DNA of 64,000 bases from Prillingera fragicola (taxonomy: Eukaryota > Basidiomycota > Tremellomycetes > Trichosporonales > Trichosporonaceae): positions 372,001-436,000 of the forward strand of contig BEDY01000010.1 in NCBI GenBank assembly GCA_002335605.1, read 5' to 3'. Below, in pieces: positions 36,015 to 45,518 of this stretch. A model generated the notes under the pieces. That model saw only the letters and a program-made list of their open reading frames with translations. It did not search any database and was not told the origin of the DNA. Each line of letters starts with the position of its first letter. Position 1 is the stretch's first letter. The translations under genes were made by a program, and so were the position numbers.

Positions 36015-36793
36015 ATGAGCACACCCTTGCTCCAGCAATTTCCATCACTCGCATCCTATCCTCCTGAATTCCTAAAGGATCTTCTCTCCTCGCCAGAACT
36101 CACCGAAGCCTTTCTGTTCTCCCTTCCAGAAGTCCAGGAGCTCGCAGCAGAGGTTGAGCGCTTGGGACACGAGAATGACGAGTTGGCCAGTGCGTTTGCT
36201 TGACGAGCTTGCCAAGCCCAGTGTGCGACACCCCAAGTCTTGAGCTATTGAGGATTCAAGACTTGTGGCTGGTATTCGCCTGGGCCACCTCGTCGAACAA
36301 TGAATCTGACCATCCCAGGGCACAACCTCGCACTCCGAGACGAACTCATCGCCCTGCGCGACGCCACCGCCCAGTCATACAGCCACGCAGAGGCTTTGAA
36401 AGCTCACTGGACTGAAGTCGACAAGGCCCAGGGCAACCTCTACCAAGTAAGTGCTGGCATTTGCCAGCTGGCCCCGCCGCGTCATCCTGTGCTAATGGTC
36501 CCAAGCGTCAACGCCCATCGTTCCTGCATCTTAGGCTTCGGCACTCTCTGACAGCACAAGACGACGCAAGTGAAAAGCTTGCCACGACATTCATAGAGGG
36601 AAGTGCCAGTGGGGCAGCATCGCGTGTTCAGTCGCCTGCGCCGGGTGCAGTTGAAGAGCGGCCAACAGATAAGAGCCGTGAACTTGATGAGTTTATCAAC
36701 GAGTTCAAGGCCGCGCGCAAGACGTATCACAAGCGGGCTATCTGGACTGAACGTTGGTCCCGAGGAGAGGTGGCCTGGAGGGACGACAACTAG
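36015..36793 (+). CDS. VPS37: Vps37, ESCRT-I subunit (Mod(r) domain)
   Basis: Three exons (36015-36189, 36319-36446, 36506-36793) give 196 aa. The N-terminal part reads S-S-P-E-L-T-E-A-F-L-F-S-L-P-E-V-Q-E-L, typical of Mod(r) proteins. The middle is a helix with L-R-D-E-L-I-A-L-R-D-A-T. The hallmark is R-Q-R-P-S-F-L-H-L-R-L-R-H-S-L-T-A-Q-D-D, followed by A-T-T-F-I-E-G, and at the end E-F-K-A-A-R-K-T-Y-H-K-R-A-I-W. Vps37 joins Vps23, Vps28 and Mvb12 in ESCRT-I to sort ubiquitinated cargo at endosomes. The stop is only 69 bp from the PRI1 stop (convergent), the tightest tail-to-tail pair here. Confidence 0.9.
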
Positions 36794-36862
36794 ATGTGAG
36801 ATTGCAGAGAAAGTGTATGCATACAACAGATCTACCACTCGGCACAAACTGCAACCTCGCAC

Positions 36863-38395
36863 TCAGAAATCAATCGTCTCCTCCTTCTTGACGGCAGACC
36901 GCGTACCACGAACATCGGCAAGAATGGCTCGGGCGTGGCGGTCAAGCATGGCGACGTAGGGCTTGAGCGATGTGCGTTCGTACTCTTCAGGAATCTTGCC
37001 GTTTACCTCAGCCGGGGCAGCTGCACTGTCAAGCTCGAGCAGCAGCTCGCCAACATGAGGCACCGTATCGGGGTCGAACTGGTCGATCTTGGTCGGGTCG
37101 ACAGGAACACATACACGTCCAGTGCCGGGATGCACGCAGAAAGGCGCTTTGAGCAAATGGTTGCGATGTTTGGACACCTCGGCGTCGATGCGCGGGTAGG
37201 TGTACTGCAGGATAATGTCCTCCATCGCGCGCTTAAACTTTCCGTATAGCGCTGGCGGGGTGTCGCGAGGATTGTACTGGGCAATCACGTCGTTCCACTT
37301 TGTCTCACTGGAGCGTCCGGGGTCTGCCTCCCACTTGCGCCTCAGCACTTCGGCAGTTCCTGCTTTATCAGCGCTGGCCGCACCATTCCACTTACCCTTG
37401 TCTGGCAACAGTGCGAGCAAGGACTCGGCTCCCGCCTGGGACTCAAAGCACTCCTGGTCCTTGAGACAGATACGCGCAAACTCGTACTTGAGCTTGTCGA
37501 GAGCGGCGGCTAGCGCAGGGTGCAACTCGGCATCGTCTTTGTTACCGCGCACATGCACTTTCTTTGCCTGCTCCTTGCTACCCTTGATGACCTCGAGGAA
37601 CACGACAAGCGCACGACGCTGGTCATCGGTGAGATCGAGGGCAAGCGTGTCTGAAATCCAGCAATGAATACCACGACGACCCGAGTAGACCCATAGAAGG
37701 TGCTTGAAGCCAAAAGTCTCTGGGCGGGTTAGTCAACCACCGAGCTGTTGTGCACCCACCTCTCAAAGAGCTGTCGAGCACCTTGACGGCGGCAGCGATA
37801 AAGCCCCAGCAGCGCTTGCAAATCTTCTTGTCACTGCAGCAAGTACGGATCTCGTCGTAGTCGGTCATGTCAATGTCAAAGACGAGCTCACGACGCTGAG
37901 GCTGGAGAGCCCCGGCAGCGAGGGTCTTACGGTCGCGCGGCTGAAAGTCAACTCTTGTCACAGAATCGCAGACCTACCCTTGCGCTGTACTGGGGACCAA
38001 TTTCAAAACGAGACGGAGTCAGACGCAGAACCTCCTTCTGGAAGTCGTAGACAGTGTTGAACGAATTGTAACGAATGTATATGTCGTCTTGAATCGTAAA
38101 GGCAAACTCGCGGTGTGTCCAGAGCTTGCCGGGGACTGATTAGTGATTAGCTGGTGCGTTAACAAGAACGCTACCTTCTGCCTGATTGAGCCACCTGAAG
38201 AATGGTTTGTAGGGAAAGAGACGGCGGTAGAATGCGTTCATGACTTGCGGCGTATTGGCACTAAAGGATTAGATGAGTGGACAATGCAATATAAGAGCAC
38301 ATACTCGTAGGCCAAGCTGCGATAGTCAGTATACTGAAAGGCACAACCCAGAACAGTTTGAATACTCACGCCTCTTCCTTTATAGAGATTGCCAT
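36863..38395 (-). CDS. PRI1: DNA primase small (catalytic) subunit
   Basis: Begins M-A-I-S-I-K-E-E-A at 38395 and continues F-Y-R-R-L-F-P-Y/F-K-P-F-F-R-W-L-N. Then W-T-H-R-E-F-A-F-T-I-Q-D-D-I-Y-I-R-Y-N-S-F. The catalytic motif is V-F-D-I-D-M-T-D-Y-D with the two metal-binding Asp residues. Zinc ligands follow in C-C-S-D-K-K-I-C-K-R-C-W. The nucleotide-binding V-Y-S-G-R-R-G-I-H-C-W is in the next exon. A final exon reaches to the stop at 36863. It makes RNA primers with the large subunit in the Pol alpha complex. At least five introns are small, as elsewhere. All catalytic residues I can locate are intact. Confidence 0.95.
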
Positions 38396-38956
38396 GGTGT
38401 ATTGGTGATAGGTGGTGAGTATCGTCTGGCGAAGTTGACTGTTGTTGCTTTCCGACGCGTACAGGCTCGACGCGTCCCAAATGTCAATGCATCATGAACC
38501 TTGTGTGATCCCTCCACTTAAGGATTGGTGAAGCATTTTGGTTCCGCTGGCTCATCGTTTCCGCAGTTGGGCGGTGATCTTTTGCGGATTTGGATCCTGG
38601 CTCGCCAGGCACGACTTCCACTTTCAGAAGAATTGGGATTGATACAGACTGTGCAGAGGCAGTCTGTCAGTTTCCCAGTAAGCTTCATGCACTATCGAGG
38701 AGGCCCAGCTTGGAGAGGAGTAACACAAGCGCAGGCGGTCATAAGATCCCAAGTTATTTGTGGGTCGTGCGAGCATCGTGTCCTGCCTGGAGATGTGTAG
38801 CGGAAAGGGACATTACGCGAAGCCGCCACTGGCCACTGGCCACTGGTTGTAGGCTGGTCATTCACGCACGTGCATCTTGGCAAGCGTCATCTCCTACCTG
38901 TCAACTTGTCACTAATCTTGTTTCTCTCTTCAACTTTTATCCTCGTTGTGCACATC
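38396..38956. promoter_or_regulatory. Divergent promoter region of PRI1 and VTC1-like gene, 561 bp
   Basis: No recognisable gene. An exact inverted or direct element was not found by eye, apart from a short tandem ccactggccactggccactgg at 38,825-38,845. The last 60 bp before the VTC1-like start are pyrimidine-rich. Confidence 0.35.
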
Positions 38957-40014
38957 ATGTCCGAGGTAAGTCGGTCATTGACACTCGCAAGAGCTAGCTC
39001 AGAGCTCCCGGTGCATGCGCACAACAGCACTGAGCGAGCTGCGACCACGCTCCACTGTTGGAATCAACACACGTTTCTAACACTTGCCTGCAGACTACCC
39101 CCCTCAATGGAAGCAACAAGGGCGAGCCATCAGGCATGGCCCGTGTCTTCAACGACGTATCGGAGAACTTCTTCCAGCCGTACGTGCATGCTGTGCGGCA
39201 CAGCTTGGTAGCTGCGGCCTCGTTGCTTGGCGCAACGTTGCTCGTCATCGCCATCTGGTAACTGACCATCGCAGCTTCTCGCAGGGCGCACTGAAGCTCC
39301 TCCCCGCTCGTGGTGAGGGCATCCGCGCGAAGAGCAAGCGTTCTGACCGTCTTCCCGATTCGTGAGTACAGTGGGCTGTTGTCGTGACAACGCGCTTGGC
39401 GGTGCTCTCCCAAACGCTAACCTACGCTCAGTGAAGAGCGTCCACTTCTGGCCGACTACCAGTCGATCAACGACCCTACCCTCCGCCTGCGTGTGCCCAA
39501 GAAGAAGCCTACTCCCGTCAAGGTTGAGGCCAAGGTCTGGTTCGCCAACGAGCGTACCTACATTTCGTACCTCTCGATGGGTCTCCTTCTCTCGACCATC
39601 TCGACCGGTCTGCTCTTCGGTGCCCGTGACTCCGCCGCCCGTTGGTTTGCCCTCGTCTACTCTATTATGTGAGTGTAGCGGAGACACAGTATTTCTGCCA
39701 AAGCAGACCATTTTCGTGGCCATCTCTCAGCTCTACCACTCGAGGGCATCCACTGACGTTCCAGCGCCGCCAGTGTCCTTATCTACGGCTACGTTCTCTT
39801 CCAGAAGCGCCTCACAATGATCGCTGCCCGCTACGGCGGCTCGTTTGATCAGCTCTGGGGCCCTGTCCTGATCTGCGCTGCGCTGTTCATTGCCATTCTC
39901 GCCAACTTCATTCTCCGCGTGGTCGACGCTCGCAAGGCCCACGAAGGCGCCAACCCCCTCTCGTTTGCCACTGCGTGGAAGGTTGGTGGTGAGAAGAGCA
40001 CTTGGCTCAACTAG
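38957..40014 (+). CDS. VTC1: VTC1-like DUF202 protein, vacuolar transporter chaperone
   Basis: Probable exons 38957-38965, 39094-39207, 39285-39361, 39432-39668 and 39765-40014 give 228 aa in frame. The first exon is just ATG TCC GAG. The DUF202 core is K-V-E-A-K-V-W-F-A-N-E-R-T-Y-I-S-Y-L-S-M-G and the three membrane spans follow, ending A-N-F-I-L-R-V-V. Vtc1 is the small membrane subunit of the polyphosphate polymerase on the vacuole. In yeast it is about 129 aa; here ~90 extra N-terminal residues precede the core, including P-A-R-G-E-G-I-R-A. The exon 2/3 junction is a choice: GT at 39258 gives only a 17-nt intron, so I used GTAGCT at 39208. The C-terminus lies in a 35-bp tandem duplication. 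Confidence 0.8.
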
Positions 40015-40073
40015 TGGAACTGGTGAGGGAGCGTAGAAGGCTCAACTAGTGGAACGGGTGAGGGAGCGTAGAA
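40004..40073 (+). repeat. 35-bp tandem duplication spanning the VTC1-like stop codon
   Basis: Copy one is 40,004-40,038 and copy two 40,039-40,073, with one substitution (aactgg versus aacggg), followed by a partial third start (ggctc). Each copy carries ggctcaactag, which in copy one is the Leu-Asn-stop of the gene. Confidence 0.9.
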
Positions 40074-40323
40074 GGCTCTAAGAGTAACGGGCAGACGGGC
40101 ATGAGGGAGTGGCGGGGGTCAAGCGGCCGTGAGGAGTGGAGTTGAAGTTAGACCTGCCGGCGCCAACGAGCGCGGCCATACTCAAACGGATCACGGATTC
40201 TTGGATGTCTATGTATGCATGGCGTCAGTGACCAACAGAGCAGCAGCAACCACGACAGTGCTACACTAAAATCCAAGCTGACATCTTGCTAACAAACTAC
40301 TATCAAATCTCCTCAGAAACTGC

Positions 40324-42214
40324 TTAGGCGGCGGCGGTCGACTTGTAAGCCTGCGCGACCGTTAATTTCGTCCATGTCTCACGGATGGTCAAGAGCACAC
40401 TCACAGTCATCTCTGCGTCGAGCTCCTCGGCAGTCTTCTTGGCGGGACGAGGAGCGCGGGGAGCGCGAGCAGGGCGGCCACCACGAGCAGCGCCACCAGC
40501 AGCCTTGCGGGTGTTGGCGGGCTGCTGGGCACCACGGCCACCAGCGGGGGTGACGCGCGCGGCGAGCGACTGAACAGCGTTAGGATCGATGGCAATCTCG
40601 ACCTTCATGGGGCGCTCTGGATGTCGAAGCATTTGTGTCGGGTGAAAGCGATGAATGTTTACGATGAACGGATAGGAAAGAAATGCAATGGCGGATGAGA
40701 TATGTTGAGGGTGGAAAGTCGCAGATGATTGGCGGAGTCGTAATGTGTATGATACAGGTTCGTCGAATACAGTGTGTCGAAAATGGTGGTGTAGAGATGG
40801 AGAAAGGTCGTCAAGTGGAGGGGATTCAGAAGAGCGGGGGCGTCATCAGCGCCTTGTCTGAAAGTTGCGGGGTTTGAGAAGGAAGCGAAAGCTGTAGAGT
40901 CTCCGCCGCCGCTGCTGCAAGTCTCGTTGAAACGGAACTGCTGGAAAGAACCTCGCGCCGAGAGACGACTCTCGACGCGGCATAGCACAGTTGTGATCTG
41001 GTAAGAACGCGGGCGCACGTAGTGCTCCGCGGAAAGCCTCATCCGCAGATTGAACGCCGTGTGATACCCAAACACGCGAGTTGGTGCATGTAGCCGCAAG
41101 CCCAATATGTCGCACAATGCCATTGTTGAATGGAAAGGCGCTCTGGGCTGGAAGACGTGCCTTCCCCCAGAGCACCCCGTGTGGCGCCTCGTGACATCCT
41201 AGTCGGCTGCTCTCGACCGTGCGCATACCATGCACGGTGGAAGGTGCACCCGCCAGGACCTGAGACGATCGACAGGAAGTAGCCACCGCTTGCAACCTTC
41301 TTTCGGGCTCATCCTGGCGCCTTCTCTCGAGCTTCTCTCCACGGGGGACTTGGAACTTGACGGCGGCTGCGCGTCTGGCAGGGAGCCTATGCCCATTACG
41401 ATATGTCGCCAAGCGACTTCGTCGAAGGACATCTGTCCGTTGTAATCTGTCCGGAATCATGGGCCGCGAGCGAGCAGCGGCGTGGAGTGGAAAATAGAAA
41501 CACGTTCAAGACATCAGCAAAGGGGAAACACTAACGGTTGTCGATCATCCTGTTGTGGTCTGGATTGTCAGAATCACCGAGATGGGGCGTCAAACGACAG
41601 GACGTACACGAAGCGTGAGCCTTGTTGGCGTCACCCTTGTTCTTGAAAAGGACGGTAGCGGTACCAGTGCTCTTGCCGGTGCTGGTGTAGCTCATCTGGA
41701 CAGTGCGGACGGGCCCAACCGTTGACTGCATGAGGTCGCGGACAGCAGCCTCAGTCACATCGTTGGGCAGGTTAGAGATGATAATCTTCACAGCCTCGGC
41801 AGTAATGGGCTTCGCGGGGGTGGCAGCCTTGGCAGCCTGGCTGGCCGAACGAGGAGCGGAGCCCGAGTAACGGGCACGCGCACCAGTGGCGCCGGTGGTG
41901 CCAGCAGCGGTGGCCGCACCCTCTCCGCGGGTACCACCACTACGAGGTCCACGTCCACGGCGGCCACTCCGGGGCTTGGCGGCGATGATCTGTAGGTCGA
42001 AAAGAGCGTAAGGGAGGAATTGCAGGCATGGTGGAGATGCCAGGGGAAACGACGCAAGCGTATGACAGGATTAGGGCGCGTTGGGTGGCAACGGATAAGG
42101 CAAGGCAACAAGAAATGGGAGATGCGTCAGCTTTTGAAGATTGCGATGGCGACCGTGCGCGCATAATCGTTAACGGACCTCGTCGAGGGGCTTGTCGATG
42201 TCCATGGACGACAT
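40324..42214 (-). CDS. YRA1: Yra1/ALYREF mRNA export adaptor
   Basis: Five exons (42179-42214, 41608-41989, 41536-41559, 40405-40616, 40324-40350) give 226 aa. Order: a short acidic start (M-S-S-M-D-I-D-K-P-L-D-E), the RGG-like region (S-G-R-R-G-R-G-P-R-S-G-G), an Ala-rich linker and the RRM. The RRM reads V-K-I-I-I-S-N-L-P-N-D-V-T-E-A-A-V-R-D-L, T-G-K-S-T-G-T-A-T-V-L-F-K-N-K-G-D-A, and Q-R-P-M-K-V-E-I-A-I-D-P-N. A basic Gly-rich stretch follows, then the UAP56-binding motif K-K-T-A-E-E-L-D-A-E-M with a split A-Y-K. It couples splicing and the TREX complex to Mex67 export. The 24-nt third exon (Y-H-N-R-M-I-D-N) is followed by a 919-nt intron that is over tenfold the local norm. Confidence 0.93.
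40617..41535 (-). other. 919-nt intron of YRA1
   Basis: Donor GTTAGT after the 24-nt exon, acceptor ...tccag at 40617-40619. The donor itself supplies a stop codon in frame (CGT TAG), so unspliced RNA would encode a protein ending within the RRM. Several open frames inside (up to ~204 codons) have no family resemblance. It contains a pyrimidine-rich part near the acceptor. In budding yeast YRA1 has an exceptionally long intron used for autoregulation; the parallel is inference. Confidence 0.8.
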
Positions 42215-42435
42215 GTTTGGTTGATGGATGTTGGTTTGGTGGGGTGAAGGGTGATGGGGACCGCGACTGGAAGAACGACCTTGAACAAAACACGCGGCCG
42301 ATCGGCATTTTGTGGTTGTGGCGCACGTGTGGCACCTGGCGCCGGTGGAGGGCGATCATGTTTTAGTATGCTGCTTTCTTCCATGGATTCTGAGCTGCTT
42401 CACAGAACAGACAAGTCTCTATGCATACACACAGT

Positions 42436-43494
42436 CTACGCAGTCGAAGTAGAACCCAGACCACGAAGAGTAAGATCGTAAACCACATCCTCGCATCGCT
42501 TCAGGTCGTACTTGAGCGAGTCAAACTTGCGGCGGAGCGCATCGTTGCGAAGGTTGAGCTGCAGGTTAGCGTGGTTCTTTTGGCCTTTGAGCCTTCATAT
42601 TACACAGGAGACATAATGTCTTTGCCATGTGTAGCTTTTGATGTCTGGTGGACACCTGCCCTCATGCTTGAGCAATTAACTTACCATTGAGTAGCTCGCA
42701 AAGATGTCATTCACAAATGCAGCTATCCTGCCCGGCAGGGCAAAGTTCTGGGCGGTAACCGAGTTGACCGAAAGACGGGGCTAATATTAGCGACTAATAA
42801 GCTACAGCAACTCACCAGCTCGTTAACCATGCCAATGACACCTTGGAGGTAGTCATCCGAAGCAAGCTCCAGCTCTCCGACGTCGTCACCCTGAACTATC
42901 GTGACATTAGTTTGATTCGTGCACAGATTCAGCGCTGCATTATACTCACGGCCCATAAGGGTAGCGGCAGTGAAGGCAGGAACAAGTTCGTCGAGGAGAA
43001 CGAAGCGGGCAAAGGCAATGCTAGTGACGAGCGAGCGGAACAGGGGACCGACGAGGTATTGGTAGCTATCTCACATCAGTCCCAAATCCCAGAATCCAAT
43101 CTCTCAGTACGCACCGGTAGAACTCTCCCTTGGGGATAAGGCTGGCAATGTTGGCCCAGTGCTGGTGCGCACTAGCAATCGTCTCAAGCGCCTTGTTGGC
43201 GATGACCACGTCTGGAGTGAGTCAGCACACAAAAGCATAAAGCCGGTTCATTCCCATCAAGGTGCTCCAATCTGCAACTCACGCTGAGAAGCAGCAGCCG
43301 AGTGAAGGCGGTTGAGCTCGGCAGTCGAGGTACGGATAATGTCCTCGACTGGCTCGGTGGCCTCCTTGATGGTCTGGATGTGGTCAGCAAGTAATCTATG
43401 CGTCCCAACCAACCTTCTTAAGAGCTGACTCCTTCTCAAGCTGAGTAATAGCCGCCGACAGGGTTGCCTCTACAGATGTGGGCTCAGACGACAT
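42436..43494 (-). CDS. TSN: Translin
   Basis: Starts M-S-S-E-P-T-S-V-E-A-T-L at 43494 and ends L-G-S-T-S-T-A at 42436 after several small exons. Translin landmarks: N-terminal helix (A-A-I-T-Q-L-E-K-E-S-A-L-K-K), then V-V-I-A-N-K-A-L-E-T, H-Q-H-W-A-N-I, F-A-R-F-V-L-L-D-E-L, the D-D-Y-L-Q-G-V-I-G-M-V-N-E-L block, L-S-V-N-S-V-T-A-Q-N-F and at the end L-R-N-D-A-L-R-R-K-F-D-S-L-K-Y-D-L-K-R. Translin forms ring octamers that bind nucleic acid and, with TRAX, the C3PO RNase. The C-terminal D-V-V-Y-D-L-T-L-R-G-L is near-invariant in the family. TRAX is not in the window. Same strand as YRA1, 221 bp upstream of it: the first break in the strand alternation. Confidence 0.9.
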
Positions 43495-43820
43495 GGTGCT
43501 GGTCAGTGTGGAGGGGTGGAGGAGGAAGACGTCGCTCTGAAAGGCAAATATGGTGGTAACATGGAGATGTACTCAATCTCCGTGTTGTCGGTTGTTCCTG
43601 ACGCCCGGACTTGGCTGGGTGGGCTCATGCATGACCTGTGCCGCCGCTCACGACCGCATGCAGCCTTGGCATCATCGAACACAACCTGCATAGGCATTTG
43701 GCATCGTTGCCAACAAGATCGCTGCATCGAGCTGAGTTAAACTACACTGTCCACTTTCGCTCCTTATCCGAGCACTCTCGTCTACACCACTCCCAGGTCT
43801 CTGGTCTCACCCATCTCGCC
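43495..43820. promoter_or_regulatory. Divergent promoter of translin and SVIP-like gene, 326 bp
   Basis: A region of mixed composition with no open frame of note. A pyrimidine-rich block (43,740-43,815) leads into the right-hand start. Confidence 0.35.
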
Positions 43821-44356
43821 ATGGGTAACTGCTTCTCCGACCCGTCCAAGGATCCCAAGGGTGGGCAGCGACTTGGTTCGGGGCCATCTACACCTAGCAA
43901 TGCGGCGGGGCCATCAGGAGGAGCTGGATCAAGCAAACCAAAGCGCACGCCGAGCAGTATTCAGACCAGCGTGCCACCACAGTCAGTGGGAAACAGCGGC
44001 GGAGCAGCGTCACCAACGGATCCCCGCTCTGCAGCTCTTGCAGCAGCTGAGGCTCGTGCCCAGGTTGTGAGTTTAGGTAGAGATTGCAAGGTAGAAAGAG
44101 CTACGGGCTTGGTCATAACGGACGTTTGCGCAACGGGCGTGTTCGCAGCTCGCCATATGAGCTGTCCTGTGCGACGTCGAAATGATCCTTCCGCCAGCCG
44201 CCAGACTGCTGCAGAGAATGACGCTGACGCGTGGTCCAGGCTAGCAAGAAGGGCGTCTCGGCAAGCAACCCCAAGGCCGGTCAGCTGACTTCCAAGTTGG
44301 CCGCAGAACGGCGCTCCTCCACGTCGGCACAGCAAAACAACAATGAACGCATGATG
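43821..44356 (+). CDS. Small N-myristoylated protein resembling SVIP (VCP/Cdc48-interacting)
   Basis: Exon 43821-44066, intron to 44239, exon 44240-44356, possibly reading on to a stop at 44413 or splicing onward. It starts M-G-N-C-F-S, a strong N-myristoylation and adjacent palmitoylation signal. A Ser/Pro/Gly linker follows, then a helix A-A-L-A-A-A-E-A-R-A-Q running into K-K-G-V-S-A-S-N-P-K-A-G-Q-L-T-S-K-L. Myristoylated N-terminus plus an Ala/Glu/Arg helix followed by Lys/Gly and a second helix is the plan of SVIP, an inhibitor of p97 at the ER. If right, it anchors Cdc48/p97 to membranes. The C-terminal exon structure is not resolved: GTGAGT follows M-M at 44357, and an acceptor near 44,532 would give a short end. 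Confidence 0.5.
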
Positions 44357-44413
44357 GTGAGTGAAACAAGAGTGCGCCAGTGCACCGTCCCCGGCGTCGC
44401 AGCGTACCAGTGA

Positions 44414-45518
44414 ACCAGCGTCGCATCCGGCACGTGCACGTGCAATACATAGAATTGAGACGCAATTGAGACCTGCTGCCTCTCGGTTTGAGGCCCCAAT
44501 GCGGCGCCCGGTGGGGCCAAACTGGGCTTTAGCTGCTGGTTTCTGAGGAACAGGCGCCGAATTGTGGGTCAGTGGTCTTGCGCTGACGTGTTCAGGACCA
44601 AGGACAGTGGAACTAGTTTGGGGTTGTCTTTACAGATGTGAGGGTGGTTGCATGAGGCCGCGGCCTGAGGATTGTTGTAGCAGCGTCTTGGCGAGTTGGT
44701 ATTGCAGGAGCAAGTAGTGAGTCGGTTTTCAAGTATCCACACTGGATGTGATACCCGGTGTTCCGTTTTGCTTAGTCGGCATCCGTTCCATGCCGAGATT
44801 GGCGCCGGAATACCTGATAATGGGAGATGGCCTCCGCCACGGTTCAAGCCAACGCGTCACTCGCAGGGCCCCGATGCGGAGGCCATTGTGGAGGGCACAA
44901 GAGCAGCGTCGGCCACATGTCCTGCGCCGGGTTTGCGTCGCCTGACGTACTGACGTGTTCGCAAGGAGCTGGCTGGCGCTTGGAGGAGGGACAAGTGCGA
45001 GAAACCACGCCTCTGCGGATACCACCAAGGTCCGATCCGATGGATCAAGGCTCATCTGCCTCCACAATTACCCTTCACCTTTGGCATTTCCCTCCGTTTC
45101 GAGTCATCTCTCTTTTCTCTTCTCCAAACACACGAAGACTTTGAAGACGATCAAAAGAAAACCAGGTGAGAGCAACGACGAAGACCTCCACTCTATATCC
45201 CCAATGCCCAGTCAGTCAGCTAGAGAGGCAGGCCCGCCTGGCGGAGGCGGGGGATCCCTGAGTGCAAGGAAAGCCGGCCCGGGCTAGGCGCCGAGTCAAG
45301 CCCACACCGTGATCAAATGATTTTGGCGGCGGCTGGCCGCTGAGGCCGTGGCTGGGCAGGCTGAGCGATACCCGCGGCGGCAGGCACTTTGGTCGTTCAC
45401 TTCCACTGTTTCGCTCGGTTCTACCCGGTGCATCCCCCCCGTCGATCCCAGAGACCCAAAGGCCACCGAGCTGACCACCTACTTAAACCTCCTTTCGGCC
45501 GCTGTTATTCCACCTGCA
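44414..45518. other. 1.1-kb intergenic region upstream of ALT1
   Basis: Several overlapping open frames (44,569-45,287 on both strands) resemble nothing known, and I consider them chance. The region may include a 3' exon of the SVIP-like gene and its UTR. A GC-rich stretch with cgcctggcggaggcggggga lies near 45,238. A pyrimidine-rich tract (45,060-45,130) and a second one at 45,420-45,510 suggest the ALT1 promoter. Confidence 0.4.

Noticed and set aside
39258..39274. A 17-nt intron in the VTC1-like gene (gtaact to cag)
   Set aside because: It would keep frame, but 17 nt is too short to be spliced; an alternative donor at 39208 also keeps frame with a 77-nt intron.
40659..41460. Open frames of up to 204 codons on the minus strand within the YRA1 intron
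   Set aside because: Arg-rich translation without any recognised domain; they lie wholly in the intron and overlap each other in different frames.
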